Of a stretch of 64,000 nt of DNA, positions 11,177-22,989 are shown piece by piece. Origin of the DNA: Ptiloglossa arizonensis (taxonomy: Eukaryota > Arthropoda > Insecta > Hymenoptera > Colletidae); contig NC_135049.1 in the NCBI RefSeq assembly GCF_051014685.1, forward strand, positions 32,195,531 to 32,259,530, read 5' to 3'. The notes under the pieces are model-generated. The model searched no databases. It had not been told where the DNA came from and saw nothing but the letters and a program-made list of their open reading frames with translations. The position numbers and the translations under genes were made by a program. Position 1 is the first letter of the stretch; each line of letters begins with the position of its first letter.

Positions 11177-13615
11177 TTCTTCTCTCTCCGTGCGTGGATT
11201 TTACACCGAGCGTCGTTTTCCAGCTCGTATCGCGAGCACGTCGCGATTCGATTTAACGGCAAACGCTTCGTCGAGCGTGACGCTCAAACATCTGCACCCG
11301 TTGCGCACCGTCGACCGAAAACCGAACGATTCGACCGATCGGACCGTTCCGAAACTCCTCGGAACGTAACTTTCCAATCGTCGTTGGTTCGCGCGCGCAA
11401 TCTCGTAGTCGATGCGTTCCTTCGATAACGGAAACGCGCTAATTGTTCGCGCGAGTTCGAAATTCCTCGAGCCGCGAACGTTCGTGGAAATCCTTGGAGT
11501 TGCGATCGATCGACGCGCCGATCGCTCGGACGTTACGCTCGACGGACGAGCGGTTGTCTCTCGCGCGTAAAAGGAAAGAAAAAAGAAAAAAAGAAAAGGA
11601 GACGTTGCTCGCGCGTAGAATTTTTCGCCGATAGACTCGTTCGTTCGTGACCCGGTTCTCGACGACGAGAATCCACCGGACGACTTACCCCCCCGGTTTC
11701 TTCCCAACGATTATCGAAGAGTCGCCGCGTTACAAACTGTTATTCGCGGATAACACGACGAACACCGTGTACGCGAATCGAGCCCCGCGATCCCAACGAT
11801 AAGTACGTTCACGCTCGAACGGCGTAGAAACACAACCGACTCGACGTTCGCGTTCAAAGTCTTCGAATCGGAACTTTCCGCGACGCTCGATGGATCATCG
11901 TCTCGCGTACGATCTCGCGCAACGCGAATCGTCCAACGGTGCCCGATGTGCCTTGGATTATTTCTCCGAGATACATTTCTCGTATACGGAAAATAGATTT
12001 ATCGTACCAGAGGTACCCTCGATTGGTTACTCTACGCGCGAAAATAAATCGCAAAGAAGCTTCGTTCGCGAGAGACTCGAGTTTGGAAATTGGTACGAAC
12101 CCGCGTACAGCGATCGTGCGATCGCTCTCGTTTACGAGTACACTTTCGCGTCGGTTGTCTTTAGCCGTACGATCACGAGACGCTCTCGGTTCGTCCAATG
12201 CGAATCTTTCGCGGCCAAAGGAAAGAACAATAGACGCTTTCGCTCGAACATACCAAAGGAACGACGTGGCACTGGTTCGCGATCAACCGATAAGAAGAAC
12301 GAAATTCTATACGCAAGATCGACGTTCTCAACGGTTGGCGCAATGCGTCGCAACTAACGACAAACGTGTCATCCGCGCGTTCGTGAACTCGATTTTCTCG
12401 TAGACGAGGCACACAGCGGAAAAACGTTACTCTATTTTTTCTCCTACTTGTTTTCGCGCGTAGAATCACCAGCCGCTCGATTTCCCGCGCGTTCTTCTCG
12501 CCAAAGGACGCCTTTACCCCGTACGGGGATAATAACGATCGTTGGAGGTATTTCGCGTTTCGCCGAGTCTTCTTCCGTCGATTGGAAAGAACGTAACGAT
12601 TCGCGAGCGTGTGTCCGGAATAAAGGCGGCGGCGTGTGCACATAGACGGGCGCGGGTTCGTCGATAGGCGAGGGCGGTGGCAAAAGAGGAACGCTATCAA
12701 AGAGATTACAGGGTGCGGCGTTGTGTCAGCGGCTCGCTTTATTTTCGAGCAAGTGCTTCGTAGCTCGAGAGACCGGTAAAAAATGAGATCGCCGACCGGT
12801 GGATACGATCGGATTATATCCAACCTTTAAAAGCGCTCTCCCGCTTTGTTCCGTCGTTTCCACGGTTTTCGGCCGTTTCGAGATTTATGGATCTCGATAA
12901 ACGGAACGACCGAGAACGTAACGGGGAACGTTCGATTCCGTCACCTTGATAAATCTCACGGAGCCTGGGACCCGTTCCTTTCGATCCGCTCGATGAAAAT
13001 TCAGAGACGAGGGCGTTGTTCCGCGTCGTTACGCGGACACGCGTCGCGGAGACGCCCGAGCCGATTTCGTTAACGTAATGTTACCCGCGAGCCACCTTGA
13101 AAATCGTAAACGCGAACGGACGCGACCGCTCCGAGAACTCGAGCTTCGTTTCGAAAGTAATAAAGATCGGCTTAGCGCTCGCGAGTTTGCGATAAAAGCG
13201 CGTTCCTCTCGAAGGGTTTCAGCCCCGCTCGAAAGATGCAGCCGCCCGGATAAAATCGTAAGGGCTGCTTACCAAGCTTTCCGCCCGGATAAATTTCGCC
13301 AGCTCTCCGAGCCGGTGCTCCGTTCGACGAAAAAATTCCATCTTCCTCGCGTTCGGTCGCGGCGCTTGCACGCTGCGGTCCGCGCGAATTCTCCAAGCCC
13401 CCGAGATCCTCGAGACCTTCGCTCCTCGTTTTCGGAGAATTTCTTTCGGTCGCGTTCCTCTCCGCGTTGCCGACGAAAAAATATCGAACCGGTCGACAAC
13501 GATCGGGAAAAGAACCCGATTCGTTTCGTTCGGTGGCTCGAGGCAACCTTCCAGATTCTCTTGCGCGTCAGATTCGGGCGCTTCGCGATACGGAGCGATC
13601 TCGCAGCGCGCGCTT
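11177..13615. other. Intergenic sequence, nothing recognised
   Basis: CpG-rich background with chance R/S-rich frames on both strands. No splice-bounded exon, RNA gene or repeat stood out. Confidence 0.35.
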
Positions 13616-13902
13616 CGAACGAGTTTTCCACTTTGCGAAAATCGACTTCGTTTGCGAAGGTGCGCGCGAACGATCGTCGAAACGCGAGCGAGTCAACTGT
13701 AATCGTAGCAAGGCCGAGCGGTTCGCTGGTCGCCAAATTCTCGCGCGCCTCGAACGAGTTTTCCACTTTGAGAAAATCGACTCTACGACTGTGGAAGGTG
13801 CGCGCGAACGATCGTCGAAACACGAGTACCCGATCTCGAGCGAGTCAACTGTGACCGTAGCAAGCCCGAGCGGTTCGCTGGTCGCCAAATTCTCGCTCGC
13901 TC
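13616..13902. repeat. Direct duplication, two units of about 135 and 152 bp
   Basis: Copy 1 starts at 13616 and copy 2 at 13751, each with CGAACGAGTTTTCCACTTTG. Each ends near GTCGCCAAATTCTCGC. Copy 2 has a small insertion around 13825–13840. The duplication produces matching peptides in chance frames on both strands. Confidence 0.88.
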
Positions 13903-14208
13903 CCGTCGAGTCGCGGTCTTCCGTTATTTACAAACGCGTACGTGCGCGCCAGTTCGGAAAACGCGTCTCGATGGAAATTTCCCAAACCCGAGACACGGAG
14001 GTTGCCGTGTCGCCGCCGAATCGTTGGACAAACACGCGGAACGAGCGCGGCAAAGTTCGCGGAAGAGCGCGCGTTCGCACGTATCGCGAACGGAAGTTGG
14101 AATCCTCGGGCTCTCGAGAGCTAGGGTACTTTTCTTCGTTCCGACGGAGCTCGTTAACACCTTTGCACGGTGGGCGGCGCCGACCGATCGGGATTAAACG
14201 AGGTTTCC

Positions 14209-14234
14209 GGTGGTCGGTGGTCGGTGGTCGGTGG
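14209..14234. repeat. (TCGGTGG)n 7-mer repeat
   Basis: Nearly four copies of the 7-bp unit GGTGGTC. Confidence 0.88.
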
Positions 14235-17200
14235 TTTGGCGAACGATGGTCAGGGTCGGTGGTAGCGCGCTCTCGACGACTAAATTGCGCCCGCTTCTCC
14301 TGGATCGTCGCAATTCCCGTCCCGAGAGCCCGTACTCTTTCTCGCTCCGCGGTGTTGATTCTTTCCGCGAGCCTTTTAACCCTCGATGAGAGCTATCGCG
14401 CCGCGAGATCGTAATTTCCGTCTTCTCGCGTCGCGTATCTTCCACCGGACGCGCAAACTCCTCGCTTCGAGGACACTGCGACGCGGTACCGACGGTCGAT
14501 CCCGAAACGCGTCGAACCATCGGACCGTGTTTCGTTCGTCTTGGCTCGCAGAGTTCCTCGAGAAGCGATCCGGGAATCGATCGCTCGGCTTCTCGAAAAC
14601 CGCTCGAGCAAAGTTTTTTGGCGACTTTGGCAAATATCGAAGGTAAAGGAAGGAAAAGGGAAGGGAGGAGCGTTTCATCCCGGGCCTGCCAGTGGACTCG
14701 TCGGTAAGGCGATAAGATCGTATATATACCGATCGGAGCTGGTACGGGACACTTGCGGGAAACGGTCGGTGGTGAGTTTCCCTCTGGTGGGAAGCGTGGG
14801 TAGCGCCGCCACAGTTTTATTTTCCAAAAGAAAGAACGAGAGCTCGGTGGTGGTCGGAGAGCGAACGAGAAAAGGGAAACGCGGGAGATATCGGCGAGTC
14901 GTTCCCGCGGCGTGTTACGCGCGCAAAAACGTAGTTATCGGCGTTGCGGAGCGCGATCGAAGTCTTTCGGTGCTCGGCCGTTTAAGGATCGCAAACTCGA
15001 ACGGAACCGATGGACCGTGCCAACTATCGACCACCGATTAGTCGAGTACGGGTCTACGCCGGATACTCGGTATCGCGGGGAGCACGTTTTCAATTAAGCC
15101 GAGACCGCGTCACGAGGGTACCGCTCGCGATGGTTTACTTTGTTATGGAAATTCGCGCGAGCCCTCTTCGTCTCTTCGGTTAACCGGGAAACTTTCGCGC
15201 GGAACGTACACGGATTCGCGACGAAATATTTTCGTATTTCGCTGCTTGCTCTCTCTCTCTCGTTTCTTCTTTTTTTGTTTTTCTCGCGCTCGCTCTCGAT
15301 TTTCCAGCCGCGAGAAACGCTGGCTAGGAAACAACGACGCAAACGCAATCGCGGTGTACGCGGCTGCCTCCCGTGCACTCTTTCCTCCCGTTCGTCTTCC
15401 CGGGCGTTTGGCACGCGCGCGACGTATCGCGCCTATGAATTTTTCACGAGCTCGTGCGAACAGCCGAGACGAAACCGCTCAACGGCAACGGGGAGATTCG
15501 AGATGCAAAATCGTACCCGCCTCGTCGAAGGAACTCGTCGTCGGAGGAAGTCGCGGTACTCTCGTTCCCGTCGAAGCAAAGAGGAGAGTCCTCGAGGCGA
15601 AGAGCGAGAAACTCACCGATCGCGATCGAGTTCCGCGAGCTCTCCGACTATTTTCGGTCGGGCTCGGTGAACGTAACTGAACCGGCCAAGTGCGACACGG
15701 TCAAAGGCAGGAACGCCGACTTTGACCAACGTGGAGGGTTTCGAGTCGCGGTGCTCGTAAAGAGGATGTTTACCGCGCTATTTAATTAAACTTTCCGTTA
15801 ATTGCTTTTACCAGCCGTGGCGATGGAGATACATCAACGTGTAATAACCGCCCGCAAAGTGCAATATCGCTTTTAACCGTTTTCCAACCTCTCGGCTCGA
15901 ACTAATTTTCCGTATCGAGTAAATCAGAATTTAAACGCATCTACCACCGTCGCGCAATTAATAGGAAATTTCCCTCGAAAGCGGTAATTCCGTGGCGCAA
16001 TTTGCGAAATTAAAAGCCGAGCGAGCCAATTATCCCGTCCTCGGCGTCCCCGAGCTCCCGGTTCCTTTGTAGCCGAAACTTCGGGCGCAACCGCGTCGCG
16101 AAAGACGACATTACCGAATTCCACGGCCGAGAACACCGATAGCTGGCTGGGTAGCTACCTAGGTGTACAGATATCTTCGATGTATAGGGCAACGCACCGT
16201 ACTGCACGAATCGAACCAACGAGAAACGCGCGCGCAAGCCGAGACGGGAGAATCGTCGTCCTCTCGCTTAACAAACGGCCGCCTAATACGTCAAACGAAC
16301 GGCCAATCGGAGAGTGACGGGTGGTGGGCGGGGAATCGCAAATACCAAAAGCCGAATTTGCACGGTCGGGCAGAGATACCCTCCGTTTCCCCCTCGCGGC
16401 GCGTTCTCGCCAATCTCGGGGATACGAATCGCAATCCGGCCGCTCGTAAATCTCTCACGGTTTTCCATCGTTTCTTCCACGAAGAAACGTTGCCCGTGTG
16501 TCCCTTTGTATTTTCTCTCCTCGCGCGGGCTATTCTCCGTCGTTACCCGTTGCTCGCGTCGCGGTAACCCCGAGAACGAACCGACCGAGAGCTTCCACGT
16601 CCGTGAACCTCATCGGTAAAGAGAACTACGAGAGAGGGTGAACGTACTCGATAAACCTTTCGTATCAAATTCACCACGCGTCCCGTTACATTTTCCTCTT
16701 CGTCCCTCGCTCGTTGTCCGGTGGTTGCACGGCGCGACCGATCGAGCAACGAGGAGCCGTTTCCGCGTTCGAAAACCCATCGAGGAGAGGGTCGAGGGTG
16801 GATTCCTACTATAAACGGGTGGAAGAAAATTCGCGACGCCTAGTTACGCGTCGAGTCGTCGCAATTATGGAAACGGTTGGAAAACGAACGATAAAGGGGG
16901 ATCGTTGCGGATTTCCGCGGATATCCGTTGGAGCGTTTCCCGCGGAAGCCGTGCGCGGCTCGGGGAACGAGCGAGAAGAAGAGACGAAGGAGATCGCGGG
17001 AAAACCGATAGGGAAAGAGGGAAGAAAGAGAGAGGGTGGATGCAGCGGTTGCGAAACGAGGGGATCGATAACCATCGTCATGGCGACCATAGCATCAACC
17101 AGTCCTTACTCCGGCAGACTCTTCCTCTCTTCGTTCTCTTCGAGGTTTCGCGATACACCGTTGTCCGCGTGATCCGCGATTTCTCGATCGTCCCCGAAAA

Positions 17201-18097
17201 TCCTCCAACGTCCCCCGTCCTCTCCGCTTTCGATAACGACGGTGCACGTATCGGGAACTCGATCGGCCGACGAACCGCCCGGGAATTTCAAATCGAATAA
17301 AGGGTTCGGCGCTCGTTCTCGTTGCTCGTCCAACTACGGAAAATCGTTCCACGGGGCAATCGCGCCGGCTCGACGAAACGCCCCGCGCTGGAAATTCGAG
17401 CACGCTTTTCATCGATCTTCCCTCGCGAAACGCGCGACTCTCGCCGCGAAACTTTTCGCACGGTGAAAATTTTAGCTCGACGTTACGATATTTTCGTTTC
17501 TTTCTTTTTTTTTTTTGCCAACCGTTGAAAAATTGCGCGTAATTTTTATCGCCACTCGGAACGAGAAACACGATTCCGAAACGATAACGAAACGCAAAGG
17601 CTGTTTACCGGAGAAAGCGAGAAAACTAGAAATTACGGGACGGGATGCGGTGAACGTTGACGGAAACGCTCGCGAGCACGCTCGAGCTATGGCGTAAGAA
17701 TAGTTGCACTTGCGATTTTTTTTCGATCGAACTACGAACAAGTAGCAAGATTTCTCCGAAGTTTCCAGCGTTCGATGATTCCTTCGTCCGTTGATCGTAG
17801 ACCGAAAACTCTTGGCGTTTTTCTCTCGAAGCTTCCCAACGACGTCGTTGCAACAACAAGCGAGAGAGTGCACGTTCCCTTTCGATATCGAACCTGGTTC
17901 GTTGCGTTTCGCGAACACCTCCGGTAAGTTTCGATTTCGAGGGAATAGCCATGGAGAGACCGACTCCTTGTTCCTTTGCCCGTGGAATTTCGCGAGACGG
18001 ATGCGAAGGAACGACTCCGGAAGAATTCAACGGACCTTTGTTCTTCGGCTCTCTAACGTTTATCGATAGACTCCGGTTATCGTTGCTCTCCATTTTC
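14235..18097. other. Intergenic sequence, nothing recognised
   Basis: CpG-rich background. Short homopolymer runs occur (for example near 17500–17515). No gene-like segment was supported. Confidence 0.35.
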
Positions 18098-18629
18098 GAA
18101 TCGAGTCTCGAACGATTTTGCGCGATTTTCTCGACAAACGACCGCTCTACGCGAAACATCCACGCACCGCGAATAAATAAACAAACAAAGGAATATCCAA
18201 CGCGTCCGCGAGCGTGAAATAACGAACGACCGGTACTGAGTTACACCGAGGTTCTCGAAGAACCGTAATTTCTCGCGAGAATCGAACCTCGAACGATTTT
18301 ACTCGATTTTCTCGACAAACGACCGCTCTATGCGAAACATCCACGCACCGCGAATAAATAAACAAACAAAGGAATATCCAACGCGTCCGCGAGCGTGAAA
18401 TAACGTACGACCGGTACTGAGTTACACCGAGGTTCTCGAAGAACCGTAATTTCTCGCGAAAATCGAGTCTCGAACGATTTTCTCGACAAATGACCGCTCT
18501 ACGCGAAACATCCACGCACCGCGAATAAATAAACAAACAAAGGAATATCCAACGCGTCCGCGAGCGTGAAATAACGTACGACCGGTACGGAGTTACACCG
18601 AGGTTCCTCTCGCGTAATATCTCGCGAAA
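18098..18629. repeat. Tandem array of three 170–181 bp units
   Basis: Three highly similar copies begin at about 18098, 18279 and 18459. The marker GACAAA(C/T)GACCGCTCTA sits at 18133, 18314 and 18485 (spacings 181 and 171; copy 3 lacks about 10 bp). Each unit contains GCACCGCGAATAAATAAAC, then AATATCCAACGCG, then GAGTTACACCGAGG. Identity between copies is high, so the expansion looks recent. The AATAAATAAA words inside each unit resemble poly(A) signals but there is no gene to use them. Confidence 0.93.
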
Positions 18630-20297
18630 GAAATTAACGATCGCGCAAAGTGCATCGGTGCATCCGAGAGACACGCGGTAGCCGATCCAAGTGTCGATCA
18701 ATGGCGATCGTAGCACCGAGGTCCCGACGCAGCTGGTCGTTGGTAGGTCCGGTCCGCGAATCCAAAGTTACACCCGACGAAGTAATTTACGGGATCTCGA
18801 CGGATACGAGGCTTTGATGCGCGAACCACTGTGAATCCTGCAAAGTTTACAAGGCGAGCGAAACACGGTCTCGAGAGGAACCTCGTGGTTTCTCCATCGC
18901 TTGCACCTTCTTCTTTGAAGTCGTAGCGACACTGTTTCGAGGTATTGATCGACACACGGACCGAAACGAGAGAGAAAGCAGCGTACGCGGAGAACGATTC
19001 GCCGTACAAGCCCGAGGAAGCTTTAATCGCGCGAATCGTAAAGATTCGAGCTCTCGGTCGCGGAACGTTTCGTTTCTCGGGAAGCTCACGGTATTCTCGC
19101 GAAGAGGATCGTACGATCGCGAGTAGAATGAATTTCGGAGCGAGCAACGACGTTACTCGTTACTCGTGTTTCGTCGTTGGCAACGGTGACGTTGCACGAT
19201 CCGTGAACTATTTTGTAATCGTCGTTGCCGTTTTCGTGCCTCGCTTGAAACACACGCGGATCCACGCGTCTCGTCGCGCGTGGGAATATAGTATCCTCGA
19301 GAGAACAGTGTTTCCGTAGCACGGTCAACTATGTATACGTATATTAACTCGGTGAAGCATCTCGATGCGATGCGAGCTGGCCGCAAACGTCGAGGAGTTG
19401 TCGAGTGTTTCCGCATCGGGAACCACGAGGCAAAGGTTGCGGTATACGGGCCGATACGCTCGAGTTTGCCCGCAGCGAGATCTTAAACGTACGCGGGAAC
19501 CACGCGGAGAGGTTTCGTCGCGTTTCCCGCGACGGCCTCGCGAAAACTTTGGGAACAACGTTTCTCCGTAAACTCCAACCACCGGCTGACAAGTTTTCGA
19601 AAAGGGCTCCTCCTCCCGTTGTATCCCGTCGGTTTCGAAGGCGTTGCGCGCGGCGTGCAACTTCGACGAGCAATATCCGATAAGTAATTTCGAGATAAAC
19701 TCGTTTCCCGCAACTGGCCCGCAGCTGGCGTCCCGGTTTCGCGAATAATGCCGCGCGTGCGTACGCGAGCGGAACGACCCGCCGCTCGAAGATTCCCAAA
19801 GTGTATCGGTCCGCTCGATTCGCCTACGAGGCGAATACACGCGCGTATAAAGCACGTTCCAAATGCGGTCGAGACCTCTTTAAATTCATGAGGAGAAGAA
19901 TGTAGTTCAAGAACTTCCCGAAAAGAGCCACGAAAAGGAGCACCGCGTTACGCCCGCAGACTTTCCCCGAATCATCGATCCGCGCCGCGATTCACCGAAA
20001 ACTTTACCAACGGGTTCCCCGACACCGGAAACCTCCTACCGAAATTTCCTCGGACTTTTCGCGCCGCGTTCACCGTCAGCGAATCACCTGGAAAAATATT
20101 TTAACAGTTGCCGCAAAGTTGCGCCGATTTGCAATTAAAATTCCGTTGAAGGAAAACTGGAAGAAGAGCCGAAACGATTGTTGCGCTGACTTCTACAAGC
20201 TGGGACGAAGGAACGAACCAGAGAAAATAGAGAAAGAAAGGGAGAGGGTTTTGTCCCTGTTGACATTGGCAGATCGGTAAAGGAACGTGTATACGTA
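18630..20297. other. Intergenic sequence, nothing recognised
   Basis: Mixed-composition non-coding DNA, with somewhat lower CpG from about 19860 to 20290. No supported gene. Confidence 0.35.
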
Positions 20298-20501
20298 ACA
20301 GGTTGCTCGATAAGTTTCGTCGTTCGATAAGAAACGGAGCTATTTCGTTTTATTTTTCGAAAAACGGTACTACCGTATCACGAACGTGTGCTAAGTTTCG
20401 CGTGGATCGACTCGTTCGTATACTTACGGTTGTTCAAAGTCGAAGCGTCGTAGTATTGTTTTTACAATCGAAGAAACGACAAAACTCGTCGAACAACCCG
20501 G
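20298..20501. mobile_element. Mariner/Tc1-type MITE, 204 bp, with TA target duplication
   Basis: The ends are terminal inverted repeats: ACAGGTTGCTCGATAAGTTT on the left, and on the right the complement of a near match. Over 27 aligned end positions 21 agree, and five of the six differences are transitions, as expected from decay. A TA dinucleotide flanks each end (20296–20297 and 20502–20503), the target duplication of the Tc1/mariner superfamily. The GGTTG…AAGTTT ends resemble mariner inverted repeats as I know them. With 204 bp and no transposase frame, it is a non-autonomous internally deleted copy. Subfamily is not assigned. Confidence 0.78.
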
Positions 20502-20503
20502 TA

Positions 20504-22740
20504 CACCGATCGGAGGCGGTACGAGAACTTGCGAGATACGATCAGCGCTGGGTTTTCCTCTCTTAGCGAACATGGAAGGTACCGCCATATGGTATTTAGC
20601 ATTTGGTTTTCGCGACCGATTCAACGTACGATCGGAAGGTTCTTCTTTTCCGAAACAACGAGAAGTAGTCGCGATATCGATTACTTGCGTCGCTCGAGTT
20701 TCGCTTCCACGCGTGCAACGAAACTTCGTTTCGTACACCTCGTACCGTTTCTCAGCCAATTAACATAAATTGCGCACAAGTCCGGCAAGACGTCATAAAG
20801 ATACGAGTTTTAACGCGAAGTTACAACGCGATTAGAAGGTTCGTTACCACCGATACCGCCTAATCGAACACCGATCGTGAATTAGAACGCGAGGATAAGA
20901 TACAATGTAAATACTATGTTTTCGTTTTACCTTCGAAACTGTACTACGCTTTCGGCGTAAGCGTACGGAGGCAATGGGCCGAGGCACCGAGTACCTGCGT
21001 ATTTCAACGAAATCCGCGAATTCATCGAAACGAACGAGCCAGACGGGCGTCAGAGGGCATTCCGTTCGATGGCTCTCGAGACGAGATGCCGCGAATCGAA
21101 ATAACAGAGGCGGTGAAAAACACAATGCTTCCGCCGAGTACTCGTCCGCGGCGAAAATACGCGTACACGTCGAAGCTTCGAAACGAGCTCGGAACGCCGA
21201 CACTTTCTCGCGAGAGCGCGTAGAATTGATTTTCGTGAAACGAAAATATCGTTTCGCGAGAAAATAATCGCGCGATCGTACCCAGGGGGAAAGCAACCGG
21301 CGAAAGTTACGAGGTTCGAGTTTTTCGCGAAAAGTATCGTTCGACGGACAGGAGCGTTTCTTCGTCGACCGAACTTCTCGGTGGACGTTCGCTTTTTTTG
21401 TTTTGTTTTTTCGAACGAGTTCCTCGCGAGGAGGTCGAGTCATCGATCGAAAAGGGCCACGGTTCGAACGGTTCCGCGTTCCCCACGGAAGTTGATCCTT
21501 ACGGCGATAAAGAACGAGGCCCGCTCGAGAAGCTCGAAAGAGAGACGTTTCGCAATTTCACGCTTTACGAGTGGACGCGCGACACGCGAGACACGCGAGA
21601 CACGCGAGACGCGAGACGCGGCTCGCTTCGAAGGGCATAAATCTCGCGAAATTGCGAACGGCCTTTGGAGTTTACGTTGCACCGATGGAAAACAACGGGC
21701 GCGTCCTAGGGGGCGGTTTACTCGAATTTACGATACTTTCGCGTAGCCGTCACCGTTGCCGACGTTGAATCCGAAATTAAATTCGTTCGGACGAAGCGCC
21801 GGCGAACACGCGACTGGCTCGCGCGCAGCGAAGAGAGAGAGAAAAAGAAATGTCCGCTACCCGTCGACGAATCTACGAGCGGCTCCGGCTGCGCATATTT
21901 CGCCCAATAAATGCAATTAGCCGGTGCTTAATTGAAAAAGTGAAAAGTATCCGGATACGAATCGCGAAGCACGGTCGGGCGAACGTTGATCCAATTTACG
22001 CGAGAAAGAGAATCCGGTATGCGCCGCAACCACCGCGTCAACGCGCCCCGCTCGGGACTTTATCGCGTCGAAAAAATTTCCTCGGTTTTCGAACGAGGAA
22101 CTCTTCCTCGTGAAAAAAAGAAAAAAAAATAACGAAAGAGAAACGCGAATACTCGCCTCGATATCGACGCGGAGGCCTCGACTCGTACGAAGCACCGATA
22201 AGGAACGGGAGTAGAATCGTTTAACGAGTGCCCGATGTAAACGCGAACGCGACGGCTCGTCGTTAAAAACAGAAACGAATACATATTTCAAAGGGGGACA
22301 CTCGTTTCCCGTCGGAGATAATAAATATTCTATGCCCGGGGTATCTAATTTATATCGATACCGGAAAACACGGTGCTCGCCGTAACGATTAGTCCACGAA
22401 TTCGAAACGATGACCGTTCATTTTTTAAATGCAAATCGTTCGGGGATAACGATTACCGTATTTTCCACGGGAAAATTGTCGCGTTTTATCGAACGCGAAC
22501 GAAAACCGGTCTACCGCCGGTTACGTTTCTTCCTTCGATCCCCTTTTCCCCTTTTTTCTTCCCGAAAAGTTTTCGGCACCGGCGAGAACCTTTCTCGCGA
22601 AATTTTTGCAAAGTTCGCGCCCGTAAATAGGAAGAACCGATTAACGCGATACCTTCCCGGCTCGAAAGGAACACCGCCGTCCGGGATTAAATTCTCTCGC
22701 GGAGAATCTCCTCTCGTGGCGCGAAATACGATTAACGGTG
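20504..22740. other. Intergenic sequence with a 10-bp minisatellite
   Basis: No supported gene. The only repeat noticed is the ACACGCGAG-type array at 21577–21619, listed separately. Confidence 0.35.
21577..21619. repeat. GACACGCGA-type short minisatellite
   Basis: About four head-to-tail copies of a 10-bp unit (GACACGCGAG, degrading to GACGCGA). Confidence 0.88.
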
Positions 22741-22753
22741 AATGAATTTTGCA

Positions 22754-22768
22754 GTTGCCCGTGGCAAC
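22754..22768. promoter_or_regulatory. Perfect RFX X-box motif
   Basis: GTTGCC-CGT-GGCAAC is a perfect palindromic X-box with a three-base spacer, the binding site of RFX-family factors. It sits at the edge of a low-CpG island (about 22740–22990) that also holds a perfect inverted repeat. In animals such sites often lie in promoters of ciliary genes, but I see no supported coding exon next to it. Confidence 0.45.
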
Positions 22769-22926
22769 AGCTGCGCATTGAATACATCGCGGTTACCGGC
22801 GAATTAAGCTCCAACGTCCTTCGACTCGTGCTTAGAAAGATTACGTTCGGTCCCGTACACCCAGATACGCTCGGATATAAATACTCGCGTTCGTTCCTTT
22901 CGCGTCTCGACGTTATCGCCTCGAGT

Positions 22927-22957
22927 TGCACGGTGCAACCGTTCGATGCACCGTGCA
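22927..22957. repeat. Perfect 11-bp inverted repeat (hairpin-capable)
   Basis: TGCACGGTGCA at 22927–22937 and TGCACCGTGCA at 22947–22957 are exact reverse complements, separated by nine bases. Each arm is itself almost palindromic. It is too short for a microRNA precursor; a dimeric protein-binding site is more likely. Confidence 0.7.
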
Positions 22958-22989
22958 GTTTTCGTCTCGCGGGTTACCCCGTGTTTTTA

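Noticed and set aside
13467..14414. 315-residue plus-strand ORF with internal repeats
   Set aside because: The protein repeat simply reflects the 13.6–13.9 kb DNA duplication; no domain and R/S-rich throughout.
20303..20566. 87-residue ORF across the MITE
   Set aside because: It spans the element end and flank, has no transposase motif, and is explained by the non-coding element.
22927..22957. microRNA precursor
   Set aside because: The stem is only 11 bp with a 9-base loop, far shorter than a microRNA hairpin.
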